Assembly: GCF_002943105.1 (NCBI RefSeq)
Contig: NZ_PTPZ01000002.1
Location: 273,582 to 337,581, forward strand
From: Cloacibacterium normanense
GTDB taxonomy: Bacteria > Bacteroidota > Bacteroidia > Flavobacteriales > Weeksellaceae
Direction of reading: 5' to 3'
Length of the DNA: 64,000 bases
How positions within the stretch are numbered: the first letter of the stretch is position 1; the number at the start of each line of letters is the position of its first letter. Both the position numbers and the translations under genes were made by a program. The notes under the pieces are model-generated. The model was not told the DNA's origin and made no database searches. It saw only the letters and a list, made by a program, of their open reading frames with translations. Of this stretch, positions 33,436 to 42,866 are shown piece after piece.

Positions 33436-33461
33436 AACCTCGAAGAAATTTCTCCGAGGTT
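33436..33461 (-). terminator. Terminator of the S46 peptidase gene
   Basis: AACCTCG / CGAGGTT (33436-33442, 33455-33461) with a further AGAAATTTCT core, followed by T-rich sequence on the minus strand, 25 nt beyond the stop codon. Confidence 0.8.
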
Positions 33462-33485
33462 AATTTTAGAAGCAACAAAGTTGCC

Positions 33486-35618
33486 TTATTTTCTGATAGT
33501 CATTTCGTTTAATAAATAACCAGCTCCGTGATATTTATCCATTACCCAAAGTAAGAATCTTACATCTAGGTTAATGGTTTTTTGCCATTGTTTTTCGAAA
33601 ACGATATCTCCTGAAAGAGCTTCAGAGTTACCATCGAAAGCAAGACCAATTAATTCACCATTTCCGTTTAAGATAGGAGAACCAGAGTTTCCACCTGTAA
33701 TATCATTATCTGATAAGAAGTTTACAGGCATGTAACCTTTTTTGTCTTTGTATGGACCGAAATCTTTTTTCTTGTATAAATCTAACAATCTTTGAGGTAA
33801 ATCAAACTCTGTGTCGCCTTTTTTGTATTTAGCCACCATACCTTTCATATCAGTATAGAAGTTATCTTTTACGCCATAATATTGTCTGTCTTTTCTGATT
33901 GGTAATCTGTCTACTTTACCAAAAGTTACTCTCATAGTAGAGTTAGCATCTGGATAGAATTCTTTTTCTGGCATAGATTTTCTAAGACCGTCAAAATATA
34001 ATCTAGTGTTTTTAGCAAATTGGTCATCAGCTTTTACATATTTGTCTCCAAACATCATAGCTTCTGCTACCATAATTCCTGAAAATTTGTAAAGCGGATC
34101 ATTTTCTAGAACAGCTAAACTAGGATTTTCGATGAATTTAAGTAAAGATTCTTTGGTGCTGAAAATAGAAGCTTCTGCTTGGTTGGCTAATTCTGCTGGA
34201 TTAGAATATTTCATCACTGGAAGTTGATAATCAAACGGTACTTTGTTCTTATAAAGAGAAAGCAAAGTTTGTAACATATCTTTTTCTACTACTGGGTGGA
34301 AACCATCGTAAGAAGCTTCTACACCAGCAAGAACTCTAGCTTTCATCGCAGATTTACCTGCTTCGTTTTGCTCAATATAAGATTTAAGAGCAGCACCAAT
34401 TCTGTAAGGAAGAACTGCATATTTAGCATTTCTTTGGAATTGAGTAGCGTAGTTTCTTTCTAAATTTCTATCAGCAATTAATTTGTAATATGCTTCGATT
34501 TCTGAAAGAACATTTCCATAAGTAGCTTTGTTTTCTGCTAAGTTTGCCCATTCTTGAAATTTAGCTTCTACTTTCTGTTTGTCTGCAACTGTTCCGTTTT
34601 TGTTTACAGATTCTATGGTTCCAGCTCTGTTTTTCCAGTAGTTTGCTACAGAAGCATATTGAGAAGCGTAATCTAATCTGATCTGAGTGTCTTTGTCCAT
34701 GTACTTCTTCATCACATCCATTGCAGATTTAGAAGCTTCTACCCAACCGATATAATCTTTAGTCACCAATTGATTGATTCCATAAGAAGTTAAATATCTG
34801 TTAGTTCTACCAGGATAACCCATAATCATGGTGAAATCACCAGGTTTTACTCCTTTCATAGAAACAGGAAGGTGATATTTAGGTTTTAATGGAACATTGT
34901 TTAATGAATATTCTGCAGGATTTCCGTTAGCATCTCCATAAATTCTGAAAACAGAGAAGTCACCAGTGTGTCTTGGCCATTCCCAGTTATCGGTATCACC
35001 ACCGTATTTACCAATAGATTCTGTAGGAGTTCCTACTAATCTTACGTCTTTATAATCTTGATATACGAAATAGTAGAATTCGTTCCCGCTGAAGAAATCT
35101 CTTACTACTACAGTATATTTACCATTTTCTGAATTTTCTTTTTGGATGGCTTTGTATTCTGCATCGATTACCGCTTTTCTTTCGTCAGCAGACATTTGAG
35201 GATTAAGTTTCCCGTTAATTCTAGCCGTTACATCATCCATTCTTACTAAAAATCTCACATAAAGATTTTTTGCAGGAAGCTCTTCTTTGTTGTTCATGGC
35301 GAAGAAACCATCTTTTAAATAATTTTTTTCTGGCGTAGAAAGTGCTGCAATAGCATCATAACCACAGTGGTGGTTTGTGAAAAGCAAACCTTCTTTAGAA
35401 ACTACTTCTGCGGTACAACCACCATTAAACTGTACGATGGCGTCTTTTAGGCTAGAGTTGTTTACAGAATAAATTTCTTCTGCAGTTAATCTAAGACCTT
35501 GTTTTTGCAAGTCTTTTCCGTTTAATCTCTTTACGAGCATCATCAGCCACATTCCTTCGTCTGCACGCATTTGTGCAAAGCTCAATAGAAATGTGAATAG
35601 TAAAAATATTCTTTTCAT
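33486..35618 (-). CDS. Peptidase S46 (dipeptidyl-peptidase 7/11 type)
   Basis: 710 residues with a signal peptide ending near AQMRA. Trypsin-fold serine exopeptidase of the periplasm or surface. The catalytic His84 is in TNHHCGY and the nucleophile Ser645 in DITGGNSGSP; the Asp is likely in KYGGDTDNWEW. Removes dipeptides from the N-terminus of oligopeptides. Eighteen residues past the serine, where DPP11 carries a specificity residue, there is Gly (AFDGNSE), which suggests DPP7-like hydrophobic preference. Single-gene unit with terminator. Confidence 0.93.
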   Translation of the reverse strand: MKRIFLLFTFLLSFAQMRADEGMWLMMLVKRLNGKDLQKQGLRLTAEEIYSVNNSSLKDAIVQFNGGCTAEVVSKEGLLFTNHHCGYDAIAALSTPEKNYLKDGFFAMNNKEELPAKNLYVRFLVRMDDVTARINGKLNPQMSADERKAVIDAEYKAIQKENSENGKYTVVVRDFFSGNEFYYFVYQDYKDVRLVGTPTESIGKYGGDTDNWEWPRHTGDFSVFRIYGDANGNPAEYSLNNVPLKPKYHLPVSMKGVKPGDFTMIMGYPGRTNRYLTSYGINQLVTKDYIGWVEASKSAMDVMKKYMDKDTQIRLDYASQYASVANYWKNRAGTIESVNKNGTVADKQKVEAKFQEWANLAENKATYGNVLSEIEAYYKLIADRNLERNYATQFQRNAKYAVLPYRIGAALKSYIEQNEAGKSAMKARVLAGVEASYDGFHPVVEKDMLQTLLSLYKNKVPFDYQLPVMKYSNPAELANQAEASIFSTKESLLKFIENPSLAVLENDPLYKFSGIMVAEAMMFGDKYVKADDQFAKNTRLYFDGLRKSMPEKEFYPDANSTMRVTFGKVDRLPIRKDRQYYGVKDNFYTDMKGMVAKYKKGDTEFDLPQRLLDLYKKKDFGPYKDKKGYMPVNFLSDNDITGGNSGSPILNGNGELIGLAFDGNSEALSGDIVFEKQWQKTINLDVRFLLWVMDKYHGAGYLLNEMTIRK

Positions 35619-35708
35619 TGATCTAAAAAATTTTATGGGTAAATGTATGAATTAAAAGCGATTTTTGAAAATTGGTATATAATTTGACTGGTCTGTTACA
35701 AATTACCT

Positions 35709-36134
35709 ATGATGAAAACACGTTTTTTTATAATCAGCTTATTATCAATTTCATTTTTTATGATGAGTTTTGCTCCACAGAAAGAAGTTTCTTCTCTGAA
35801 GAGAAAGTGGATGTTGGTTGAATTTCAAGGATTTACCAAGGAAGAACTCATTCAGAAAAAAGCTTATCTTGACTTAACTCACTTCGAAAAAGGAGGTGGT
35901 GCAAAAATGGGTTGCAATAGTATTTTTTTCTCTGTAAAACTGAAAAATAATCACAGAATACATTTCTCAGGAGTTGGTTCTACCATGATGTATTGTGATG
36001 GAAACATGAAATTAGAAGAAAACTTCGGGAAATTATTACCTACGATAACAAAATATCAAGTAAAAGGACATTTTTTGACTTTGAAAAATAAAAATGGACA
36101 AGCCATGAAATTTGTTGCTGAAGATTGGGACTGA
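35709..36134 (+). CDS. META-domain secreted protein (HslJ-like)
   Basis: 141 residues, signal peptide about 1-23 (MMKTRFFIISLLSISFFMMSFA). META-domain hallmarks: KRKWMLVEFQG at the start, MGCNSIFFS in the middle and STMMYCDG near residue 95. Role unknown; in E. coli HslJ affects novobiocin resistance. The ATG pair at 35709/35712 leaves the first codon uncertain. Divergent from the S46 peptidase. Confidence 0.8.
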   Translation: MMKTRFFIISLLSISFFMMSFAPQKEVSSLKRKWMLVEFQGFTKEELIQKKAYLDLTHFEKGGGAKMGCNSIFFSVKLKNNHRIHFSGVGSTMMYCDGNMKLEENFGKLLPTITKYQVKGHFLTLKNKNGQAMKFVAEDWD

Positions 36135-36237
36135 TAGTTTGATATTGAGTAGATTTGAGGAAGATTTTGAAAAAATTCGCAAATTTGAATTAAAAAAAGT
36201 ATTATATCAACTCATCATCATATTAACACATTATCAA

Positions 36238-36501
36238 ATGAATTTTAACCCAGAAATTCTCGGCTTGATTGCAGGAACATTGTCTTGCACTACCTTTGTT
36301 CCGCAAATTTTTAAAACTTGGAAATCTAAATCGGTGAAAGATATTTCTGTAACGTCTTTTATGATTGTAGTAACCAGTACTTTAATTTGGTTGGTTTACG
36401 GAATTTGGAAAGAGCTTCCTTCAGTAATTCTCACCAATGTAGTGGTCTGTATATCAGCAGTTATCATGCTTTTGCTCAAGTGGAAATATTCTGAAAAGTA
36501 A
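36238..36501 (+). CDS. SemiSWEET-like sugar transporter, copy 1
   Basis: 87 residues, three membrane helices. The PQ motif lies in TFVPQIFKTWKSKS after the first helix, and TSTLIWLVYGIW marks the third, the layout of bacterial half-SWEETs that work as dimers. Start MNFNPEILGL at 36238; the frame open from 36112 overlaps the META gene and is not used. A second copy follows 70 bp later. Confidence 0.88.
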   Translation: MNFNPEILGLIAGTLSCTTFVPQIFKTWKSKSVKDISVTSFMIVVTSTLIWLVYGIWKELPSVILTNVVVCISAVIMLLLKWKYSEK

Positions 36502-36571
36502 ATTCTATAAAAGATTCTTTAAACCTTGAAATGTTCTTTTGGAGAAAAGGAATTTTCTTTGAAAGAAAAAC

Positions 36572-36838
36572 ATGAATATCAATCCAGAAGTCTTTGGGTT
36601 TATAGCTGGTGGAATTTCCTCAGCGCTTTTTATCCCACAAATTGTTAAAATTTTCAAGGAAAAATCAGCCGAAGAAATCTCTTTGCTCACTTGTATTATA
36701 GGAATCATCAGCAGTGTGCTTTGGTTGTATTATGGTGTGGTAAAAGACAGCATTTCTATGATGGTTACCAACAGTATTTCTATTGCCATCACCGTTTTTT
36801 TATTGATTTTAAAATGGAAATTCTCAAAATCTCTATGA
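36572..36838 (+). CDS. SemiSWEET-like sugar transporter, copy 2
   Basis: 88 residues with the same plan: MNINPEVFGFIAGG, PQ motif in LFIPQIVKIFKEKSA, and SVLWLYYGVVKDS. It starts with the same MNxNPExxG block as copy 1, so the pair arose by tandem duplication and could form a heterodimer. Confidence 0.88.
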   Translation: MNINPEVFGFIAGGISSALFIPQIVKIFKEKSAEEISLLTCIIGIISSVLWLYYGVVKDSISMMVTNSISIAITVFLLILKWKFSKSL

Positions 36839-36886
36839 TAGGTGAATATATATTACCTTTGTAAAATAATGTAGTCAGTAAACCTT

Positions 36887-38098
36887 ATGCTCGAAAAAAA
36901 AGAACATCAATACGAAAAAGCCGTTTTAGTAGGCTTAATTACACAGCATCAAGACGAAGAAAAACTTACCGAATATCTCGATGAGTTAGAATTTCTTGCT
37001 TATACTGCAGGTGCAACTGTAGAAAAACGCTTTACGCAAAAATTATCTCAACCAGATTCTAGAACCTTTGTAGGAAGCGGAAAAGCAGAAGAAATCAAAA
37101 ATTTTGTAAAAGAAAACGAAATAGGAACCGTTATTTTTGATGACGAACTTTCACCTTCTCAATTGAAAAATTTGGAAAGAGAAATGGAAGTGAAAATCCT
37201 CGATAGAACTAATCTTATCCTCGATATTTTTGCACAAAGAGCCCAAACTTCTTACGCAAGAACTCAAGTAGAACTCGCTCAATATCAATATCTTCTTCCG
37301 AGATTAACCAGAATGTGGACGCACTTAGAACGTCAAAAAGGAGGAATCGGAATGCGTGGTCCTGGTGAAACCGAAATTGAAACTGATAGACGTATTATTC
37401 GTGATAGAATTACGCTTCTAAAAGAAAAGTTGAAAACCATTGATAAACAAATGGCAACTCAACGAAATAATCGTGGAAAAGTTGTGAGAGTTGCGTTGGT
37501 AGGATATACCAACGTAGGAAAATCTACCTTGATGAATGCGCTTTCTAAATCTGAAGTTTTTGCAGAAAATAAATTGTTTGCAACGCTAGATACTACCGTT
37601 CGTAAAGTGGTGATTGGAAATTTACCATTTTTATTAACAGATACGGTTGGTTTCATCAGAAAATTGCCGACTCAGTTGGTAGAATCTTTCAAATCTACGC
37701 TTGACGAAGTTCGCGAGGCTGATTTGCTGATTCATGTAGTAGATATTTCTCACGAAAGCTTCGAAGATCACATTGATTCTGTGAAGCAAATTCTCATGGA
37801 AATTAATGCACATCAAAAACCTATGATTATGGTTTTCAATAAAATAGATGCTTTTGCTTATGAGAAAAAAGACGAAGATGATTTAACTCCAGCTACCAAA
37901 AAGAACATTTCTCTAGAAGAATGGAAAAAAACGTGGATGGCAAAATCTAAATATCCTACGGTTTTCATTTCGGCTTTGTCTAAAGAAAATTTTCCAGAAA
38001 TGAAGAAAATGATTTACGATGAGGTTCATAAAATTCATATTTCAAGATTCCCATATAACGATTTCTTGTTTGAATATTTTGATGACGAGGAACGTTAA
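36887..38098 (+). CDS. hflX: GTPase HflX
   Basis: 403 residues. N-terminal HflX domain, coiled linker with the signature GGIGMRGPGETEIETDRR (about 152-169), and a G domain with P-loop GYTNVGKS (206-213), DTVGF and NKID. Splits stalled or stressed 70S ribosomes. A TACCTTTG box at 36854-36861 lies 25 nt upstream. Length is typical. Confidence 0.94.
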   Translation: MLEKKEHQYEKAVLVGLITQHQDEEKLTEYLDELEFLAYTAGATVEKRFTQKLSQPDSRTFVGSGKAEEIKNFVKENEIGTVIFDDELSPSQLKNLEREMEVKILDRTNLILDIFAQRAQTSYARTQVELAQYQYLLPRLTRMWTHLERQKGGIGMRGPGETEIETDRRIIRDRITLLKEKLKTIDKQMATQRNNRGKVVRVALVGYTNVGKSTLMNALSKSEVFAENKLFATLDTTVRKVVIGNLPFLLTDTVGFIRKLPTQLVESFKSTLDEVREADLLIHVVDISHESFEDHIDSVKQILMEINAHQKPMIMVFNKIDAFAYEKKDEDDLTPATKKNISLEEWKKTWMAKSKYPTVFISALSKENFPEMKKMIYDEVHKIHISRFPYNDFLFEYFDDEER

Positions 38099-38204
38099 TT
38101 TGAAAATGTGCTGATTTGAAAATTTGAAGATGAAATTATTGCATTCACTTTGTCATGCTGAAATCTTTAGATTCGACGAAGGCAAAGCATCTAAATAGTA
38201 ATTT

Positions 38205-38861
38205 ATGAAAAAAACGCTATTCACTTTTATTTTTTTGTGTTTACATAGCATTGTTTTTTCTCAAGTTAATATTGAGGAAATAAAGAAAAATGTCACCGTA
38301 AATCCTCAAAAATATTATTATGAATATTTAGAAATTTTCAAAACTGCTCCAGAAACACTTTCTCAAGAACAACTTAATTATATTTATTACGGGAATAATT
38401 ATGTAGATTATGGATATGACAGATTAACATTTAATCAAAAATCTGGTAAAATTTCAAAATTCGCACATAATAGAATTTCAAAGAAATTTGCAGAGAAAAT
38501 TTTACTAGACGCTTTACCTCTCTATGAACAAAATCCATTAAATAAAGAACTTTTACTTTGTTTGTCAGATTTGTATAAAGCTAAAAGTGACCAAGAAAAA
38601 AGCGATTTTCATTATAATCAATATCAGCTTCTAATTAAAACCATAGAAAAAAGTGGAAATGGAAAGTTAGACAATTCAGCTATTCTAGTGACAAGTTTTC
38701 AAGATTTGATGCTCTCTGTAGAAAAATTTTCTATTGTATTTGTTCCTGGTCTTGATTTTAAAGAAAAAGTTTTACCAGATGGTTCTTGGCTTTACATTTT
38801 CAAGAATGGTCTTGATTTATTTTTTGTAAGATTAGTCCACCATAAAGACGCATTTAAATAA
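38205..38861 (+). CDS. DUF4919-like secreted protein
   Basis: 218 residues with a signal peptide (MKKTLFTFIFLCLHSIVFS). The body (NPQKYYYEYLEIFKTAPETLSQEQLNYIYYGNNYVDYGYD) fits the DUF4919 pattern, helical and TPR-like; it ends in a small beta region (DGSWLYIFKNGLDLFFVRL). Function unknown. The next gene begins 1 nt after its stop codon. Confidence 0.7.
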   Translation: MKKTLFTFIFLCLHSIVFSQVNIEEIKKNVTVNPQKYYYEYLEIFKTAPETLSQEQLNYIYYGNNYVDYGYDRLTFNQKSGKISKFAHNRISKKFAEKILLDALPLYEQNPLNKELLLCLSDLYKAKSDQEKSDFHYNQYQLLIKTIEKSGNGKLDNSAILVTSFQDLMLSVEKFSIVFVPGLDFKEKVLPDGSWLYIFKNGLDLFFVRLVHHKDAFK

Positions 38862-38862
38862 A

Positions 38863-39579
38863 ATGAAATTCCACAACCAAATCCTTGAAGCCTTACAATT
38901 TCTTTCTACACCAGAAAAGAGAGATTTTTTGCCGTATTTTTTTAAAACGGGAAAAGGCCAATATGCAGAAGGTGACCAATTCATTGGTGTAGTGGTTCCA
39001 GATTCTAGAAAGTTGGTGAAGGAATATTGGCAAAAAGCCACTTTAGATGATGTTCAAGAAATTTTGAAATCAGAATTTCACGAGATGAGATTAGTGGCGC
39101 TGTTGATTTTGGTAACAAAATTTGAGAAAACCAAAGACGAAAAAGAGAAGAGAACACTCGTCGATTTTTATCTAAAAAATACAAAGTATATCAACAATTG
39201 GGACTTGGTAGATTTATCTTGTTATAAATTATTAGGAAGATATTGCTTTGACAATCAGAAAGATAATATTTTGAAAAAGTTATCGAATTCTGAAAATATG
39301 TGGGAAAAACGCATCGCAATTGTGGCGACCATGTATCATGTCAAAAAAGGAAGTCATGATTTAACCATAGAATTGGCGCTGAATAATTTGAATCATTCAC
39401 ATGATTTGATGCACAAAGCAAACGGGTGGCTTCTAAGAGAAATGGGGAAAAAAGATGAAGAAAAATTATTGAATTTCTTGAAAAACCATTACCAAAATAT
39501 GCCAAGAACTTCACTTCGTTATGCGATTGAAAAGCTAGATGAAGATTTACGCCAAGACTTTTTAAAAGGAAGAATTTAA
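38863..39579 (+). CDS. DNA alkylation repair protein (AlkD-like)
   Basis: 238 residues built of HEAT-like helical repeats. Family features: GVVVPDSRKLVKEYW near the N-terminus, NNWDLVDLSCYKLLG and WEKRIAIVATMYHVKKG in the middle, WLLREMGKK at about 190. Removes N3- and N7-alkylated bases. Follows the DUF4919 gene by 1 nt and precedes a DUF6122 gene by 3 nt. Confidence 0.9.
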   Translation: MKFHNQILEALQFLSTPEKRDFLPYFFKTGKGQYAEGDQFIGVVVPDSRKLVKEYWQKATLDDVQEILKSEFHEMRLVALLILVTKFEKTKDEKEKRTLVDFYLKNTKYINNWDLVDLSCYKLLGRYCFDNQKDNILKKLSNSENMWEKRIAIVATMYHVKKGSHDLTIELALNNLNHSHDLMHKANGWLLREMGKKDEEKLLNFLKNHYQNMPRTSLRYAIEKLDEDLRQDFLKGRI

Positions 39580-39582
39580 ACT

Positions 39583-39921
39583 TTGGAAATTGCAAAAATC
39601 ATAACGCACTATTTTTTACACTTGATATTTCCAGTGTTTATAGCGCTTGTTTTCTATAAAGAAAATGGGAAAAAGGCTTATTTCATTATGTTGGCCACCA
39701 TGTTGGTAGATGTAGACCATCTTTTAGCTACGCCAATTTTCCAAGAGGGAAGAAGCAGCATTGGTTTTCATCCTTTGCATACTTATCCTATGATTTTTTT
39801 ATACTTTTTAGGCGTTTTATTTCTACGAGGGAACTACAGAATCATAGCAATAGGATTGCTATTTCACATGTTTACAGATTTTCAGGATTTCTATTTCTGG
39901 AGATGGTTAATGAAATTATAG
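39583..39921 (+). CDS. DUF6122 family membrane protein, TTG start
   Basis: 112 residues; several hydrophobic helices with conserved polar residues (THYFLHLIFP, MLVDVDHLLATP, GFHPLHTYP, FHMFTDFQDF), a look shared with metal-dependent membrane hydrolases. The only start in frame after the upstream stop codon is TTG at 39583, 3 nt after alkD. It overlaps the convergent globin gene by 6 nt. Confidence 0.75.
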   Translation: MEIAKIITHYFLHLIFPVFIALVFYKENGKKAYFIMLATMLVDVDHLLATPIFQEGRSSIGFHPLHTYPMIFLYFLGVLFLRGNYRIIAIGLLFHMFTDFQDFYFWRWLMKL

Positions 39922-40302
39922 TTTTCTCAGTTTGGTATCCATTTCCATTTTGTAGGACATTAAACTGGCAATATTTTCGGCTTTAGATTTGGCAGATTCT
40001 GCGATTTTGCCAGAGAATAATTGGTCTACAGTAGATTTCCAAAGTCTCAACCATGTGTCAAAATGATGTTTTTCCATCGCCATTTTTTCGTTAATAGGAA
40101 AATGAGCACCCATTGGATTTCCGTCAAATTTTACATCAGCAAATAACAATGCTTGCCAGAAAATGTACATTTTGGGCAAATGTTTTTCCCAATTTACTTG
40201 GGCGATTTCTTCAAAGAAAAAACCGATTTCTGATTCTCGAACGCTTTCGTAAAAAGTATTGACGAGTAATTGTATATCTTGAGTGGTGGTAATGTCTTTC
40301 AT
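39916..40302 (-). CDS. Group III truncated haemoglobin
   Basis: 128 residues of the 2-over-2 globin fold. The proximal haem-binding His is His79 or His80 in EKHHFDTWLRLW, and YIFWQALL with FPINEKM is typical of group III. May bind oxygen, NO or act in redox control. Single gene, overlapping tail-to-tail with DUF6122. Confidence 0.88.
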   Translation of the reverse strand: MKDITTTQDIQLLVNTFYESVRESEIGFFFEEIAQVNWEKHLPKMYIFWQALLFADVKFDGNPMGAHFPINEKMAMEKHHFDTWLRLWKSTVDQLFSGKIAESAKSKAENIASLMSYKMEMDTKLRKL

Positions 40303-40382
40303 TTTACAAAAATAGAGGTTTAAAACATCAAAAATTTATGATTTCAGTCAATTAGTTTTAATTTTGCATCATTAATGATAAG

Positions 40383-40874
40383 ATGGATTTAGAATTTTAT
40401 AAAAATCAAGCTTTACAGAAGCAGAAAGAGCACAAGAAATTTCTGGATAACCTCAAGAAAAAACCACCTAAAAATTTAGATTATGTGGTTCAAGAAAAGC
40501 ATGATGAGGTTTTTGATGAGGTTGATTGTTTGTCTTGCGCCAATTGTTGCAAAACTACAGGTCCGCTTTATACTGAAAAAGACATCGAGAGAATTTCGAA
40601 ACATTTGAGAATGAAACCATCAGATTTTGAAGCAAAATTTCTAAGAATAGACGAAGATAATGATAAAGTTCTGCAAAATTTACCTTGCTTTTTTCTGAAT
40701 GAAGATAACACGTGTTCTATCTACGAAGTAAGACCAAAAGCTTGCCGAGAATATCCTCATACGGATAGAAAAAAGATTTATCAAATCAATAATCTCATGT
40801 TGAAAAACACTGTGATTTGTCCCGCTGCATTTACGTTTGTAGAGAAAATGATTAGTAAAATTGTTTCAAAATAA
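40383..40874 (+). CDS. YkgJ-family cysteine-cluster protein
   Basis: 163 residues. Cysteine cluster CLSCANCC (Cys49, 52, 55, 56), then CFFLNEDNTCSIYEVRPKACREYP with three more, and a last Cys in VICPAAF: the eight-Cys zinc/iron-binding pattern of this family. Activity unknown. A TAATTTTG box (40359-40366) lies 16 nt before the ATG. Overlaps the next convergent gene by 23 nt. Confidence 0.9.
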   Translation: MDLEFYKNQALQKQKEHKKFLDNLKKKPPKNLDYVVQEKHDEVFDEVDCLSCANCCKTTGPLYTEKDIERISKHLRMKPSDFEAKFLRIDEDNDKVLQNLPCFFLNEDNTCSIYEVRPKACREYPHTDRKKIYQINNLMLKNTVICPAAFTFVEKMISKIVSK

Positions 40875-41238
40875 ATATAAGAGTCAAAATTAAATAAGAT
40901 ATAACTAAACTCACATTAAGAACTATTTTACATTGTCTATGTAAACTATTGTTTAGATAAAATTGATTTATTTCAGTTTCAATATTCTCAAAATTAATTA
41001 ATTTATCCTCATAAAACAAAAATAGAATGAAAGGGAAAATCATAATGAAATATCCTACATAATTCAATTTTAAAATTAAAGCCGAAAGAAATAAGGGAAA
41101 TAAAAAGAAAAATAAACCAGAACCATAGTATCTTGATACTTTGTATTTGGTAATTATTCCCCAAAACGGATTGGATTTATATTGCAGATAAACCTCGTAA
41201 TATGAATATTTAAATAAATTGATTAGGAATACTTTCAT
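40852..41238 (-). CDS. Hypothetical membrane protein
   Basis: 128 residues with three or four hydrophobic segments (GLFFFLFPLFLSALIL, YFIMIFPFILFLFY, VLNVSLVISYLILTLIFIL). No family recognised. It overlaps the 3' end of the YkgJ gene by 23 nt in convergent orientation, which is unusual but the helices make it look real. Confidence 0.6.
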   Translation of the reverse strand: MKVFLINLFKYSYYEVYLQYKSNPFWGIITKYKVSRYYGSGLFFFLFPLFLSALILKLNYVGYFIMIFPFILFLFYEDKLINFENIETEINQFYLNNSLHRQCKIVLNVSLVISYLILTLIFILKQFY

Positions 41239-41252
41239 TATTCAAATATAAA

Positions 41253-41279
41253 AAAGTCTCGAATAAAATCCGAGACTTT
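41253..41279 (-). terminator. Hairpin between gdhA and the 40852-41238 gene
   Basis: AAAGTCTCG (41253-41261) / CGAGACTTT (41271-41279), T-run on the minus strand; 43 nt beyond the gdhA stop codon. Confidence 0.8.
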
Positions 41280-41322
41280 CTACCGTTTTACGGGTCTTTA
41301 TTTTGAAAAAATCATCAATTAT

Positions 41323-42681
41323 TTAGACTACACCTTGTGCAAGCATTGCTTCAGCTACTTTTACGAAACCTGCAATATTAGCACCTTTTACATAGTTTAC
41401 GTATCCATCTTCTTCTTTTCCGTATTTTCTACAAGCATTGTGAATACCAATCATAATTTCTTTTAGTCTAGCGTCTACTTCTTCAGAACTCCAGTTTAAT
41501 CTGATTGAGTTCTGCGTCATTTCTAGACCAGAAGTTGCTACACCACCAGCGTTAGAAGCTTTTCCTGGGCTGAATAATACTTTATTATCTAAGAAATAGT
41601 TGATAGCATCTAGAGTAGAAGGCATGTTTGCCGCTTCTACTACACATCTACAACCGTTTTCTACTAAATTTTTAGCATCTTCTAGGTGAAGTTCGTTTTG
41701 TGTAGCAGCAGGAATCGCCACGTCACATTTCACTTCCCAAGGTCTCTTACCAGCATGGAATTCTGCAGTTGGGAATTTCTTCACATAATCTTCAGCTCTG
41801 TTGTTTCCAGAAGCTCTTAATTCTAATAAGAAATCTATTTTTTCGCCAGTAATACCGTCTTTATCATAAACATAACCATCAGGACCAGAAATAGTTACTG
41901 CTTTTCCGCCTAATTCTTCTATTTTTTTGATAACTCCCCAAGCTACGTTACCGAAACCTGAAACGGTTACGATTTTATCTTTGAAATCTTCGCCTTTTGT
42001 TTTTAGCATTTGTTCACCAAAATATACTACACCATAACCTGTAGCTTCTGGTCTGATTAATGAACCACCATATGCTAAACCTTTACCAGTAAGAACTCCG
42101 GTAAACTCATTTCTAATTCTCTTGTATTGACCGAAAAGGTAACCAATTTCTCTAGCACCTACTCCGATATCTCCTGCAGGAACGTCTGTTTCTGGACCAA
42201 TGTGTTTACACATTTCTGTCATGAAAGATTGGCAGAAACGCATAATTTCGTTGTTAGATTTTCCTGTTGGGTCAAAGTCAGATCCTCCTTTTCCACCACC
42301 CATTGGTAGAGTAGTTAATGAGTTCTTGAAAACCTGTTCGAATGCTAAAAATTTAAGCACTGATAAGTTTACTGTAGGATGGAATCTAATTCCTCCTTTA
42401 TATGGTCCGATTGCAGAGTTCATCTGAATTCTGAAACCTCTATTTACCTGAATTTCACCTTTATCATCTACCCAAGGAACTCTGAAAATGATTACTCTTT
42501 CAGGTTCAGCCATTCTCTCTAGAAGCTTCATTCCTCTGTATTCTTCTTTAGTAACAATAAAAGGAATAACTGTAACTGCTACTTCTTTTACCGCCTGTAA
42601 AAATTCTGGCTCATTTGGGTTTTTTGCTTCAATTTTCGCAACGAACTCTTGTATTTTTTGTTCGATAGTGTTTTGTTCCAT
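41323..42681 (-). CDS. gdhA: NADP-type glutamate dehydrogenase
   Basis: 452 residues, hexameric class. Substrate region PMGGGKGGSDFDP holds the catalytic Lys, PAGDIGVGAREIGYLFG follows, and the Rossmann domain begins near VSGFGNVAWG. Makes glutamate from 2-oxoglutarate and ammonium. It has the best promoter in the region (TTG-N19-TAAATTTG) and its own terminator. Confidence 0.96.
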   Translation of the reverse strand: MEQNTIEQKIQEFVAKIEAKNPNEPEFLQAVKEVAVTVIPFIVTKEEYRGMKLLERMAEPERVIIFRVPWVDDKGEIQVNRGFRIQMNSAIGPYKGGIRFHPTVNLSVLKFLAFEQVFKNSLTTLPMGGGKGGSDFDPTGKSNNEIMRFCQSFMTEMCKHIGPETDVPAGDIGVGAREIGYLFGQYKRIRNEFTGVLTGKGLAYGGSLIRPEATGYGVVYFGEQMLKTKGEDFKDKIVTVSGFGNVAWGVIKKIEELGGKAVTISGPDGYVYDKDGITGEKIDFLLELRASGNNRAEDYVKKFPTAEFHAGKRPWEVKCDVAIPAATQNELHLEDAKNLVENGCRCVVEAANMPSTLDAINYFLDNKVLFSPGKASNAGGVATSGLEMTQNSIRLNWSSEEVDARLKEIMIGIHNACRKYGKEEDGYVNYVKGANIAGFVKVAEAMLAQGVV

Positions 42682-42703
42682 AGATGTTATGAATTATTAA
42701 AGA

Positions 42704-42733
42704 CAAATTTAATTTTTTTTTCTATTCTCACAA
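42704..42733 (-). promoter_or_regulatory. Full promoter of gdhA
   Basis: Minus strand: TTG (42733-42731), 19 bp, TAAATTTG (42711-42704). The rest of the spacer to 42866 is very AT-rich with no gene. Confidence 0.8.
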
Positions 42734-42866
42734 GGAATATTTTGACTTTAATGAAAATTATATAAATTATGTTAAAAATTTTATTAAATTCATAATTATA
42801 ATGTTTCTGTTAAGGAAAACATGATGTTATGTGAAAAATAATGAAATATTAAAAAATTGTGAATTT

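Noticed and set aside
36112-36237. Longer start of the first SemiSWEET
   Set aside because: It would overlap the META gene and add a charged stretch before the first helix, unlike the family.
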